This document shows, piece after piece, positions 33,694-45,621 of a stretch of 64,000 nt of DNA (the first letter of the stretch is position 1; each line of letters begins with the position of its first letter). Origin of the DNA: Dichotomocladium elegans (Eukaryota > Mucoromycota > Mucoromycetes > Mucorales > Lichtheimiaceae); contig JAIXMN010000021.1 in assembly GCA_025716815.1 (NCBI GenBank), positions 1 to 64,000 of the forward strand, written 5' to 3'. The notes beneath the pieces are model-generated. The model had not been told where the DNA came from, did not search any database, and saw only the letters and a program-made list of their open reading frames with translations. Made by a program: the position numbers and the translations under genes.

Positions 33694-35391
33694 ATGCCAT
33701 TCTTTTCCTCTGGCCGAATAAAATAAGTATGTATTATAGGATAGCAATCACACTCAAAAGGCATCATTCCACCACAAAAACACCAAAGTACCCCATCCAA
33801 TGACACAACATGTATACACGACTTCCCGCGCACGCACCGTATCAATTAGAGATCTGTTTTTTCAATAAAATCTTAGTTTTTTCTATTCTCCAAGCGAAGA
33901 ATGATTGGCTATGGCAGGGGGTGGCCTTGGACCCCTGTTCCTTTTGGGAGCACTGGCTGAGAGTAACCAGTAACAGACTATAACCTAGCTACTAACCGAT
34001 TTAATTAATTTTCTCTTTGGCATGGAAGACAGAGCGGAGTACTCGTCATAGCTTTATCAGATTAAAAGACTCATCTAATGGCTATTCAGCCAGTGGAACA
34101 TTTTTTGTTCGCGGAATATGAATGTTGCTTTAGCCTATAGCCTTGCATTGTGTCTTGACAGCATGATTTGCTTGCTTACGGTCAGCCGCTGCTGGCTATA
34201 TCGCCGGTACCCTGATATTAAGAGAGGCATCGAAATCACTGCGTGCCTCAGAAGGCATCATTGTCAGCTGCGAGGGCAGTGTATCTTTGGGCTTCAATGA
34301 CTTCTTGATCCAGGTCATATGCTCCTCAACTTGTTGCTTGATGAAGACAGAGACTACTAGTGAAGTTTTTTTTTTTTCGCTGGCAACCTGTTGGCAATAT
34401 GAGGACTCATGATTACTTCGTTAATAATAAATCCATAGGAATGCTTATCAGAAGGTCGACGACCACCAAAAATGGTGCAAGAAATAATGAGTGAATTGCT
34501 AGCAAAGGCTGACTCCATCAACTACCCCCTAGAGAACTTCACTTTGATGAATGGAGGGGAAGCAGCCTAGGTAAGCCGGGTGGGAGGAGAGCATCATTTA
34601 AGCAGTACAGCCTGCTGTATGACCACATAGAGACTCAATCTGCTAACATCATCATTTTATTGCAAGTTCACCGGCTTATTACACCCATAAATTGCCTCTA
34701 TTGATCCGCAAACACTATCTACTGATGGGCTGATATCGATGATCGCATGACGCAAACTTGGTTGAAAATAAAAGTAGGTGTTTCACCATACCCCTATTGG
34801 GAACGGTTCTTCCATCATGCGTCGACGTAGGTGGGGACGCGTCTGTTTCGTTCTGGGGCCGAGTCTGTCGGAGTGCGTAGGAAGTCCCGACAGAGCGACG
34901 GCGATTGCAAGTGATAGTACACAAAGAAACGAAGGAAGTGAAAAATGGCTCAAGTGGGTTATGCCATTGGATGGGAGAAGGGAAGGAAAATACACATGCA
35001 CAGGTACGCCGTTAAGTCGCGCTCACCCAGCACCCGTTTGAGTCCGATCAAAACAACGCACGTTCCACACAAGTCACGGGTGTGACAGCTCTCAAAAAAA
35101 GAATAGCAACAAACACATTTTGCCCTTGAGTCATTTTCCCCCTTCTTATAACCCTCGCTCGTTTTGAGTTGGAATTGCCTTGGACCTTTTCAGCTTCGAA
35201 CAATCCTAATTGACTCAAGCTACTGCGCTTTCAACTCCATCTTACTCTCTCTTCTTTTCTCGACGGACCATCCTCCACGTCCGTTGCACCCGCCCATCAC
35301 GACTTCAGAAACCCGACTTCTTGCAAGCTTGTTCAACCTCCGGGGCTTTCCTCCTTGGCATACCTGAGTTACCATCTATTCTTCATCTACC
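33694..35391. other. Long intergenic region with the ODC promoter
   Basis: About 1.7 kb between RRP5 and ornithine decarboxylase. No supportable gene: all frames are below 90 codons and overlap. At 35147-35152 there is a TATAA-type box (TTATAACC), followed by a C/T-rich stretch without any ATG up to the ODC start at 35392, so the ODC leader of roughly 200 bases has no upstream ORF beginning with ATG. A poly-T run lies at 34367-34377. Confidence 0.55.
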
Positions 35392-36946
35392 ATGCACACC
35401 GAACTGCAGAACCCTCTTCTCAACCCCACTCAATTGCCTTGCGAGACCTCAACACCCCTGTCTCTAAAGCCTGTCCAAGAGCCGGTTATCCATAACCTGT
35501 CCATCGCGGAAGCCATCCAATATCAGCTCGATAGCCGCTCGTCCTCGAAGTGGGACTCCGATCAGGAGAACGCCTTTTTCGTCGGTGATCTTGGCGAGGT
35601 CTATCGTCAACATCTTCGCTGGAAGGCGCTTTTGCCGCGCATCGAACCCTTCTTTGGTAAATAATACCATCGCAGATCATCCACACACACACACACCATT
35701 CTAAAAATCGTCCATCCCTCGCTATAGCCATCAAATCGAATCCGGATCCCATGGTTGTCAAACTGCTTGCTGCGCTCGGTACAGGCTTTGACTGCGCCAG
35801 CAAGTCTGAAATCCAGCAGGTTCTCCAGCTTGGCGTTGATCCTGAACGCATCATCTACGCCAACCCTTGCAAGCAAGCCTCGTTTGTCCGCTATGCCAAT
35901 CAGCAAAGGGTGGCTAAGATGACCTTTGATAATCTCGAGGAGTTACACAAAATCAAGATGCTCTATCCTGACGCCGAGCTCGTGCTCCGCATCTTGACGG
36001 ATGATAGCAAGTCACTTTGCCAGCTTGGTCTCAAGTTTGGTGCACCCCTTGAGACCGTCCCGACGCTGCTCGAGACCGCCAAGGCTCTTGATTTGAACGT
36101 CATTGGCATCAGGTAAAGTGACAGAAATGGCTCTTTCCTTTTTTTGCTACTGACATCTTCTCTTCGTATAATTTTTTTTTTTGCTGGGCTTGGTTGCTTA
36201 GTTTTCATGTTGGGAGCGGCTGCCTAGACGAACACGCATTTGTTGACGCGATTCTTCGCGCCCGGAAGGCCTTTGACATGGGTGCCGAGTACGGTTACCG
36301 CTTTACATTGCTCGATGTAGGAGGCGGCTTTCCCGGTGCGGACGTACAGGACGGCATCACCTTTGAAAAGGTGGCTGCAGTGCTTGCACCCGCAGTTGAT
36401 CGACTGTTTCCGTCCAATGTGCGGGTGATTGCCGAGCCTGGTCGTTACTACGTCGCGTCTGCCTTCACGATTTGCACAAGTGTCATCGGCCGTAGGACCA
36501 TTCATTCTGAACAAACCACCGAGAAGCAATATATGTGTAAGTACCGAAGGTCGCCAAACAAAAAGCAAAGCATCTACGCATATGCAATATTTTTTTATGC
36601 TGAACATATGCTTTATTTTTACTTAGATTATGTCAACGACGGCATGTACGGCTCCTTCAACTGTATTCTTTTTGACCATCAGGTTGTTTACCCCAAGGTC
36701 TTGCTGCGCGATCAAAAGTTCCACTACGGCGAACAGATCAAGGGTGAAGCCGAATACACCTGCAGCGTATGGGGGCCCACTTGCGACTCCATTGACTGCC
36801 TAACCAAAGAGTCTCGCCTGCCGGTCCTGGAAGACGGTGACTGGCTCTACTGGGAGAACATGGGCGCCTACACGATCTGTGCGGCCTCCCAGTTTAACGG
36901 TTTCAGAAAGTCTGATGTTATCTACACCAACACCTACAATCTCTAA
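35392..36946 (+). CDS. Ornithine decarboxylase
   Basis: PLP enzyme converting ornithine to putrescine, the first step of polyamine synthesis, cytosolic homodimer. Exons 35392-35656, 35728-36112, 36202-36536, 36627-36946 join in phase to 434 residues, the normal length. PLP lysine is Lys91 in AIKSNPDP. Also present are SFHVGSGC (217-224), LLDVGGGFPGADV (253-265), EPGRYYV, VNDGMYGSFNCILFDH, and the catalytic Cys380 in WGPTCDSID. The last exon ends GFRKSDVIYTNTYNL. Whether the antizyme-binding surface is kept cannot be judged here. WGPTCDSID with the Cys argues for decarboxylase rather than an antizyme inhibitor. In related dimorphic fungi ODC activity rises during the yeast-hypha switch. Confidence 0.97.
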
Positions 36947-37279
36947 AGCATCTGTGCGCTTCCTCTCTCCCCCCCCCACATACACTCACTCAGCGTGCAG
37001 AAAGAGACCAACAACGCCTCAACCCCCAAGGCGGATAGGTGTTCTTACTATTTATGAAAAAAGAAATAAACGGAGCTTTTTTTTTTAGCGTGCGGATAAC
37101 GTCAGTGCTAAAACAAAAAAAGCCCTGCCAAATCAAAATGATCCGTGCGCCTTGCTCAATGCATGAAGGGCTGTAAACAAGCACGCTGTAATATCCCTTT
37201 TCTGCATATATCACTACCCTTTTCTCCTTGTAGCTGCGTGTGCGTGTGTGTGCGTGTGCGAATCTCCTTTATCTTCATA

Positions 37280-39540
37280 ATGGTCAAGGCCAGACGACGC
37301 CATCATAGCCCTCGCCTGCAAAATCAACGCTCTGCATTCCATAGCGCGATCCCAGAGGAAGATGAGGATGGCGAACATCGACCTCTTCTGCAACACAGTG
37401 CCACAATGCCCTCTTCAATCGCTACATCACGTAATCTCTTTTTCAGTCGGCCAGACAGGGACGATTCCGCAGAGGTAAGAAAGGGTCCTGTCAAGGCAGC
37501 ATTCTCTTGGGGTAGGAAGAAAGCCATATACATATGTGTGTATATTTATGTGTGTGCTGAGCAATATGCAGACTAAACAGCTTTTTTGGAGATAGGATCC
37601 GGACATTCGATATTATAGCCTATCGCCCACAGAAATGAGCGAACAAGATCGAGTCGCTGTAGATATGCGGCGACGGGCGAGCAACCAAAGCCTGACAAGG
37701 ATGTACGACTCTTCTGGCTCTGCGGACAACGCATCATCTCGATGTCCTTCTATTGAAGAGGACGTGTGTTTCCCCCCCTCTGAGCAAAAGGACGGTGATG
37801 GGGGCATTGACTATGAAGGCTTGAACGAGTATGTGGCGGAGGGGAAAAAAAGAGCACCCATGTCGCCCCCTACCTCGCCCCTGCAGCAACAGCAACAACA
37901 ACCTGTCTCCAGAAATGGACTCAGGAGACACTCTTCCGCAACACGACGATACAGCATGTACGGCGATCGTCTCAAAGTAAAGATCTCGCGCAGAGAGAGG
38001 GGTGTGCGTTTGTATGGCTGGATATGACGAGGAAGGGAAAAGCTCAAGACGTTGATTCGTAGCACCCATCATTCATGGACGACTCGGACGCATGTCGAAT
38101 CACGCTTTTCTCGGTTTCCGAACCCGAGTCGATCCATGTCAAATCCATCCATGAGATACCCGGAGATGACACTCTACTCGGCGACATGCTGCAAAAAGGA
38201 TGCTTTTGGCTTGATATTCAGTCACCAACTGACCAAGAGATGCGTGTGCTAGCAAAGGTATAAAAGAATCAGTGGGGCCATACACATACACGCACACGCA
38301 CACACACACACACACACACGAGAGAGAGAGAGAGAGAGAGAGAGGAACAAAAGGCGTTGACCTGTCCCTGTACAAAAAGTAGGCGCTTCACATCCATCCA
38401 TTAACAGTCGAGGATATCTGCATGGAAGAACAGCGGGAAAAATGCGAGGTGTTTAAAAACTATTACTTTATCTGCTTTCGAAGTTTTGAACAGAACCAAA
38501 ATTCGGCCAGCTATATGCAGCCGCTCGCCATCTATATCATTGTCCTCAAAGAAGGGGTATTGACAGTAAGTATAGTCCCTCCTCCGTGGACAGATAGAGG
38601 TCATTGCCATGTACTCAAAATTCCTCCTTTTGGTAGTTTCACTTTCGGCCGATGTCTCATCCGCACAGCGTCCGTAAACGGATTAGAATGCTCAAGGATT
38701 ATATTGATGTTACGCCGGGTAAGAAGGAATGCGGGTCCTTTCTTCATTGTCCCGCAGAAGTATTGACATTGTTCTCAACCCCAGACTGGATCTGTTATGC
38801 ATTACTCGATGATATCACTGATTCGTTTGCACCTCTGATCCGTGCGATTGAATTTGAAGTCGATTCTATTGACGAGCTCGTACTCATCCTCAAGGAATCC
38901 GAGCAGTCTGATATGCTTCGGAGGATCGGTTATTGCCGCAAGCGGATGATGGGTCTTTTGCGCCTTTTAGCCGGTAAAGTGGACGTGGTAAAGACACTTG
39001 TTAAGCGAGGCGAAATCAAGGAGCTATCTGATGGGATAATACGGCCAGCGTTGTCCAATGAAGTGTCGCTCTATCTGGGAGACGTTCAAGGTACAAAAGA
39101 TTGCTATTGCAGGTGGTGGCTCTCTCTCCTTCTCCCTTTCTTATACGGAGATGTATATTGTAGATCATATTATCACCATGGTACAGGCCTTGAATCACTA
39201 TGAAAAGATATCGTCCCGGTCCCATTCAAATTATCTTGCCCAGATATCTATCGAGATGACACAGACAAACAACGAAATGAACGACGTTCTGTCCAAACTT
39301 ACCGCTTTGGGAAGTATTCTTGTCCCCATGAATCTTGTTACTGGTCTATGGGGTATGAACGTCCTTGTTCCAGGACAAGACCAGGTGAGCCTTCATTAAT
39401 ACTCGATTGTGTTTGACCTACCTTTCTAATTGCGTCGGACGGGTTAGCGGGATTTGACTTGGTTCATGGGCATCATGCTCTCTATTCTGGTGTTCTGTAT
39501 AGCATCGACTATTCTAATGAGATACTATCGCATCGTTTAA
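37280..39540 (+). CDS. CorA-family Mg2+ transporter (Alr1/Mnr2-like)
   Basis: Divalent cation channel of the plasma or vacuolar membrane. Eight exons: 37280-37474, 37596-37976, 38063-38257, 38383-38565, 38637-38718, 38785-39090, 39164-39384, 39448-39540. They join in phase to 551 residues. A long basic, Ser-rich N-terminus (~200 residues) precedes the cytoplasmic domain (CFWLDIQSPTDQEM, LHIHPLTVEDI, MSHPHSVRKRI, the stalk helix EVDSIDELVLILKESEQ). Two C-terminal membrane segments follow: one ahead of GMN (511-513, in LVTGLWGMNVLVPG) and the last at 523-548. The Alr1/Mnr2 subgroup is indicated by the long N-terminus. Intron 3 contains a CA/GA microsatellite. The short exon 5 (82 bases) was placed by phase. 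Confidence 0.92.
38282..38345. repeat. CA/GA microsatellite in a CorA intron
   Basis: A CA-dinucleotide tract followed directly by a GA-dinucleotide tract, about 60 bases, within intron 3 of the CorA-type gene. Confidence 0.95.
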
Positions 39541-39649
39541 GCGATGTAATAAATTTAATGTAATGAATTGGCATGATGTTGGCGCAGGAGAACGATAGGT
39601 AGCTATATATATATATACGGGCGGTATCGATCTACATCACAATGCTGCC

Positions 39650-40924
39650 GCATTTTTGTCACTTTTGGTAGGCGTCGACGGTTTCTTTAGCAACCTGCTT
39701 GTGTTCGGCGTTTGGGGCAGACAGCTATGACAACTTGTCACCCGTACAGATGCCACAGAAACGAGGGTGCTTAATGCCACCATGGGGAATGAGAAAACAC
39801 CGGACGGGTAAAAGATCTTGTCACGATAGGCAGGGTTGAAATAAAAGAGGCCGTGTGGACCGACAGGCGTAGGCTTGATCAATGTCACGCACGCCGTCGA
39901 TAGACGCATCCGGGATCTCACTGTCGCTCAGGACGGCCTCGAGTTCGATCTTACTGCGATGGGTGCCCTTATAATAGCATGTATCGACCTCAACATTTAG
40001 CAAGTGACCTTGGTGTCGAGGCGGATGATCGCTTGATCACTGTGTCCCGGCATTCGTGAACGTTTGGTCTCCCATCTATCATCCATATTGCCGCCGCGAT
40101 TTGGCAGCAGCAGATTGATTGCGGGCTTGTAATGTTCATTGGTGCAGTGCACACAATGTACCCCCCTTGCCGACAAAGGCAAGATCCAACATCTCTCTAT
40201 GCGTCATTTTCTGCGATCAACACCAAAAGAAAAGAATAAGCACTGTTGTAACCTTCGCCCTGTCTTAAGATACATCCGTGGGCCAGAACGGCTAGATGTG
40301 GCTGTACACACGGAGGCGGGCAATACCACCATCGAGGTAGTTATTGAAGCGGACGTGTGTAAAAAAACCCTCTGTCTACTTGTCCAGCACAAACATATTA
40401 TGCGACGACGGCGGGTGATCGACCTTGGGCAGAATTTCGATCTACCGGGCCTTGTCGAGATCAGTAGAGGTGGAGAATGTACCCCTCCACAGAGGCTGTA
40501 GACGACTGATTCCCGTAAAATAGCTAGCGTCGATATCATAACCACGAATCTTCCAGCAACCTGAGCTGGATAACATATCTTTACGGATAATTAAGGGGAA
40601 AAGTGATAAAAGAAATCAGCAAACCCTCTTATTCCCCCTCCCCTCCCCCATTTACTTCATACTGATCATCGGTCGGATTGTGGCGTTTGGGCTCCCATCC
40701 AGGCACCAGTATCTAGTAAGCAATGGGAATATTTTTCTTAGCTTGAGAAGCCCGCATACATACACGCATCTGGCATTACTTACCAGCAAAGCGATCGAGG
40801 CAATGGAGTGCTGAAGCAGAATCTGTCACAAATCCGGCGCTGTTCCCCAACGCGTCGCTGTCGAGGTCAGTGCATTTCCCAAACGGGGTGACTTGATACC
40901 CTGATAATCGATGCGTTTGTACAT
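39650..40924 (-). pseudogene. DAL2: Allantoicase pseudogene
   Basis: Allantoicase hydrolyses allantoate to ureidoglycolate and urea. Pieces of it occur in order on the minus strand but in changing frames: CTDLDSDALGNSAGFVTDSA near 40870, GAWMG then WEPKRHNPTDDQ near 40700, GYDIDASYFTG at about 40530, FTHVRFNNYLDGGIARLRVY at about 40340, LAFVGKGG, NEHYKPAINLLLPNRGGNM and WETKRSRMPGHSDQAIIRL (40140-40020), VEVDTCYYKGTHRSKIELEA (about 39990), GLFYFNPAYRDKIF and a second HGGIK block near 39770. Both halves of the duplicated allantoicase fold are represented. Several frameshifts and in-frame stops separate them, so it is not functional. If intact copies are absent elsewhere, ureide use would be cut at this step. 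Confidence 0.88.
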
Positions 40925-41663
40925 GGTCCGCGCTGAATGCTGTATAATATGAGAAGGAATCGGTATCGTGAAGAGAGGGAAGGATTAAAGCATGTACTTT
41001 TAAATATCTTTACTTTTGGGCTGTGCCACCTCTGCTCATGATAAAATCGAGTGTGTATAATCAGAATAGCCTTGTGTTAATTGTAACACATGATGGTTCC
41101 ACAATGGACCCCTAGTCTCATGCTCCTCCACCTCCTCTACCCTCGTATAAAGCAAATATTTTATCCGATAGTCACTTAAGGATTATGTGGGCATTTGTTT
41201 ATTATATAATGCTCTTTTCTTTTCCCTTTTGTGTTACAGATAACGCCTATATATCGTAGAGCGTATGTCATTGCAAAAAAGGCTGTTGATAAACCCAAAG
41301 CTTAATTAATTTGATCATTTTCACCTTTCCGCCCCATGGCAACGCTACCATGGCAACAAGGTAAAATAACTCGGCTCGGCAACTGGAAATAAAAGAGATA
41401 GAAAAAGGAAGCTGCACCAACCAAAAAGAAACCGACTGGATTTTTTTTTTTAAAAAAAAGATATTATTCCGACTCTGAGTGCGCACGTAGACAAACATTC
41501 AAGCGCACGCACGAGCACGCATGCAACACGCAACCACCCCCATCCTTTTATTTGGGACAAAAAGGCGGGCCTTGTTTCTCTTTCTTTCTCTTTTTACAAT
41601 ACATACTCCTATACTTGCGATTTTTTTTCTTTCTTTCAACGCTCTTTTTCCCCTTTTCTATCC
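40925..41663. other. Intergenic between the allantoicase relic and the phosphodiesterase gene
   Basis: About 740 bases. No gene is visible. The last ~120 bases before the phosphodiesterase ATG are strongly pyrimidine-rich (TTTCTCTTTCTTTCTC, TTTTTTTCTTTCTTTC), a likely core promoter and leader. Confidence 0.5.
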
Positions 41664-44600
41664 ATGAATCCCAGTCAATGCTCAGTCATACTGGTGAAAA
41701 ACAGCGGCGCTTCTGAAGACAATGACTTTGCTTTGCTCGCTTCTGTCTACAATGAAGGTAGCACAAATTTACTCTACACACGATATATGCGAACACACAG
41801 ACACATATATACACCTTACGACGTTCAGTCCGCCCGATTTTCTCATAAAAAGAACTTTCATGGCATATAGTCGTTGTCGCACCTAATGAAGACGACACAT
41901 GGGAATTGCTTTACAAACGCCAAAAACTACACCGCACGACGCTTATTGTTTATGATATTGATACTATCAACGACCGGAAGTTTAACACAACAGAACTTCC
42001 GGATACAAAAAGATGCTTCAAGTTTCTCAGAAACATCGTGAGACAGCTGAGGGATGGGATCATCCATGATTCTGTGCCCATTGGTAAAGAGAGTAAAGGA
42101 AAAAATGGCGGATCGGGCTCATATATCTGAAGTGCGGGTTTTGTGTGCTGATCCACGTTTTCTTTTCTGGAATACAAACATATACACGTTGAAAGTCTGT
42201 TCCGGCAATGATTCGCCCAAGTTAATGATCGACTGTCTTCATAATGGGGCAGCGGATTTTCTTGTAAAGCCCATGCACGTGGAGCAAGTAAAGGCCCTGT
42301 TTCTGGTAGGAACACGTGGACACTCACGATGCAAGTTGGCTTTTTGTTTCCTTATTAAAACGAGAATAGAATGTCTATCGGTATCGTATTAGTCGATCTC
42401 AAATAGGCACTATTGACCCGGTGTACCGGGTCATTGAGCATGAGCTACATAATCCTTCGCCTGACGTAGCCGTTGACTCTGCTGTTGCCACAGCAGCTGC
42501 GGCAGCGGCAGCAGCCGTCGCCGTCGCCGCCGCTGATGATGATGATGACGACAATGACGATAGCGATAGCGATAGCAGCAGCAACAACTCCTTCCCGCCA
42601 TTCCATCTGAAACAATGCGCGCTGTTTTCCCGCCATCACAAAGCATCACCATTACAACGGCACCCGCAGTTACATGGTGCTATATGGAATTATTTTAAGG
42701 AGCGAATCAAGAGTGTCTACTATACTGAGAATTGGTTGGTATCTCGTATACTCTTTGTATAACAATTGAATGCGAAGAGGGTGGCAAAGCTTTAAGTTTG
42801 GGGGGGGGTTACAGAGCGGTGTCGGAAGATGGAAAATCCCATTGGCCGGGATTCTGAGCTGCAAGAAAAAAAGTGGTCTCATTGTTGTCATGATTGCATA
42901 GGTTGGCCCAGACAATTTACAATTACTATGCTCCAGAACCCGCTTTGCTGAATTCACCGCATTTACCATTGACAAGGTAAAATCATGGTGCTGAGGTAGG
43001 GGGCGTGGAGTCTCGAACTAATTAGTTGAATATCGCTAACACCTGCAACAGAGAGGATATCGTGGAACTTCGGCAGATGATTTGCAGTTGGGAATTTCTA
43101 CCGGCCGATCTCGACGAACTTCGCCTAGTGCAGCTGGTGTGCCTGATTTTTCGCCAAGTACTCAGCCATCCCGCATTGATCGATTTGAATGTATGCGACG
43201 GTAAGGATGCATGATGTGTACGACCTTTGCCACGTGGAATGCGTTGACCAACCATGCTCTCCCCGCCTCCGTCCCTTATTTGTCATGTATGCAGATGACT
43301 TGCACACATTTGTGTTTGACATTTGTAATTCTTATCACAAAACAAATCCTTATCACAACTTTCGTCACGCCGTTGACGTGCTGCAGTCTATGTATTATTT
43401 TTTGTGCAAGCTGGGTGTCCTCCAATTCATGACCGACATCAAATCAGCGCCCGAAGAGGATGACAAAACCACGCCACCTCTGCCTGACGATTCTCCTCCT
43501 CCTGTCGGTGGCCAATGTGGTGCTACTGCGGAGCTACAGTCATTGTTGCGACCAATTGACGTGTTTGCTCTATTCCTGGCCTGTATAGGTCATGACATTG
43601 GTCACCCGGGTGTCACGAATATGTTTATGGCAAGCACCGTTCCGTTTTTTATGATGATTGCCTGTTTTTCCCTCCGCTAATTCCGACGGTCTTTAAAGAT
43701 CAAGTCCTGTACACCTCTAGCTCTGCTTTACAATGATCGCTCCGTCCTGGAAAGTTTCCACTCTATGGCATTTTTCCATCTGCTCAGAAATAGCTGTTTC
43801 CAAAAACTGACCCAAGCTCGAGACTGGCCAGAATATGCCTGCAAGTTATATGACCAAGAACAAACGTTGAAATATTTTTGATCTAAAAGAAACAAGTATA
43901 GATTTCCGCAAAATCATTGTCAGCAGTATCTTGGCAACTGACATGGCCATGCATGACGAGTACGTTCAACAAATCGAACAGCAGGCCGAGAAATGGCACA
44001 GCAACGAACTCAACCTGGACGATGAAGCCGTTCGCGACCGAGAACGGCTGACTTTGTGCGGAGCATTGATAAAGTGTGCCGATATTAGCAATTGCGTAGG
44101 TCCTACTTGGGAGAAAAAGAACCACCTGACCGCGCTCAACCGTCGTGTTTTATTTTTGTACAATGTTCCAGGCACGGCCATTTCCTGTTGCTAAAAAATG
44201 GGCTGTGATTTTGTCCGAAGAATTTGCCTTGCAGGGCGACTTGGAAAAAGAATTGGGCCTGGTGAGTCTCCCCATCAATGAACGCGGCAAGGTGTCCTTG
44301 GAGCAGTTCCAACTAGGATTCAAGCGCAATATAGCGAGGAAATTGTATCAGGCTGTCGCGGCACTTCTCCCAGGTAATGGTGGTACATGGGTGACCTAGC
44401 AAAAACGTTCCGGGCTGTCTCATCTTTCTCTGGTATATACTGTACATAAGCCATGCAATTTTGTGTAGATAATATTGATATCAACGTCCGCAAATGGGAG
44501 GACAGGATGAACCGGTTTAATCATGATTCAGGTGTGGCGGAGCAAGAATCCAGAGACAACAATGAAGATGAGGATGAGAACGTGAATTATCGCCAAGGAA

Positions 44601-44906
44601 ATGAAAGTGAGCGTTTTGGTGAGTATATGAATGTGACCGCACCTTGGTTTCTTTTTCTTAAAAAAGATCAATGTCCTAGTAAAGGCGCGAGACGTCATGG
44701 CCAAACAGGTGATTGAACTTGCACCATACGCCGTATCATCCTCGGAATTATCACAAGACGATGAAACCGTGTTGCTCGACATGACATCTAATTCTCCAAA
44801 GCCTCTATCCGCAGAAATGGGCTTGACCAGACATCAGCAGTGGCCTAGTGACCATCATCAGCACCAAGGCAGAGTATCAGCACTCTGCCAGTGCACCGTT
44901 CAATGA
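41664..44906 (+). CDS. Class I cyclic-nucleotide phosphodiesterase with receiver-like N-terminus
   Basis: Hydrolyses cAMP (and/or cGMP). Twelve exons: 41664-41757, 41871-42083, 42196-42305, 42370-42738, 42902-42976, 43026-43200, 43295-43629, 43699-43840, 43902-44095, 44172-44373, 44469-44618, 44680-44906. They total 761 residues in phase. Residues ~30-150 look like a response-regulator receiver: TLIVYDID (Asp at the beta3 end), VPIVCSGND, then GAADFLVKP (Lys before Pro). An Ala/Asp-rich spacer follows (about 180-205). The PDEase catalytic domain has HNFRH (366-370), CIGHDIGHPG (His445, Asp446), YNDRSVLE, and CADISNC (Asp565). The introns after exons 7 and 8 need GC donors; the second could alternatively be GT-AG at 43846/43897, adding a few residues. 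Receiver plus PDE recalls the PDE8 architecture. Confidence 0.88.
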
Positions 44907-45200
44907 GCACTGTGTTACTCGTTATACCCCTTAATCTAATTCTCATCCTATATTATACACCATCACTCACCTGTAATCATCTGTAAAGTTCTTTCTATTC
45001 GTTGTACATTTGTCATCCGCTTAGTTCAGCAAAGGAAGATCTTTCTTATTTGCTATGTATTTATGCTACGTAATGCACAGGCTCGCAATCCGCATATAGA
45101 CGGTTTATATAAAGCAATGCGTTGCAATAAACCAATGCTTTGTAGCCATGTTGTAGTTCAGTAGTGATAAACAACGACAAATTTAGAAGTCATATACGAT
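44907..45200. other. Short intergenic interval
   Basis: About 290 bases between the phosphodiesterase gene and a possible small gene. A/T-rich, no ORF. Confidence 0.5.
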
Positions 45201-45595
45201 ATGTCACAGTACGTATCATACGTTAACTCGAGTTTCATTGTCTTGACAGCGTCTGCACATCATCACTAACAGTTTTGATGGATTACAGTATGTACGAAGA
45301 TTTGCCGACGGCAGACTGATTCATGATATCTTGGCATCTGCGCACACAGGAGCAAGATACATTACAATCCTTCCAAAGGTGTACACTGGAGGCCGTGGCG
45401 CCAACAAGCAAGCAAAATTGCTAGATTGGGTTACGTATGCTCTGCTTTACCTTGTACATTACAGACGCCAGTCTTATTGTTTATCCTGGTGATGTCTTCA
45501 GTGAAAAGAACGTAAACACGAGGAGGAAGAGGAAGCCGAGCGCGAGAAGGAAAAGAATAAAGGAACGCATTGAATCACAACTTCTCTTCACTTAA
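45201..45595 (+). CDS. Possible small three-exon gene, unrecognised
   Basis: A conserved-looking frame at 45289-45434 (FADGRLIHDILASAHTG, ITILPKVYTGGRGANK, QAKLLDWVT) is flanked by an acceptor (ATTACAG) and a donor (GTATGC). With a tiny first exon (45201-45212, ATG TCA CAG TAC) and a third exon (45502-45595), phases close to an 83-residue protein with a strongly basic tail (RRKRKPSARRKRIK). I do not recognise it. The gene would converge with HP1, the two stop codons lying 26 bases apart. The middle exon is the best-supported part. The first and last exons rest on splice sites only, and a pseudogene fragment is possible. Confidence 0.4.
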
Positions 45596-45621
45596 GTGAT
45601 AAACATGGATTATTTATATGG

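Noticed and set aside
42084..42195. Alternative phosphodiesterase exon beginning with VRVLCADPRF (acceptor near 42130)
   Set aside because: It is open and in phase, but using the later acceptor (42195) joins VPI directly to VCSGND, which matches the receiver fold much better.
42431..42652. Minus-strand frames over the Ala/Asp-rich part of the phosphodiesterase gene
   Set aside because: They arise from low-complexity codons of the plus-strand exon, which is in phase with the catalytic domain.
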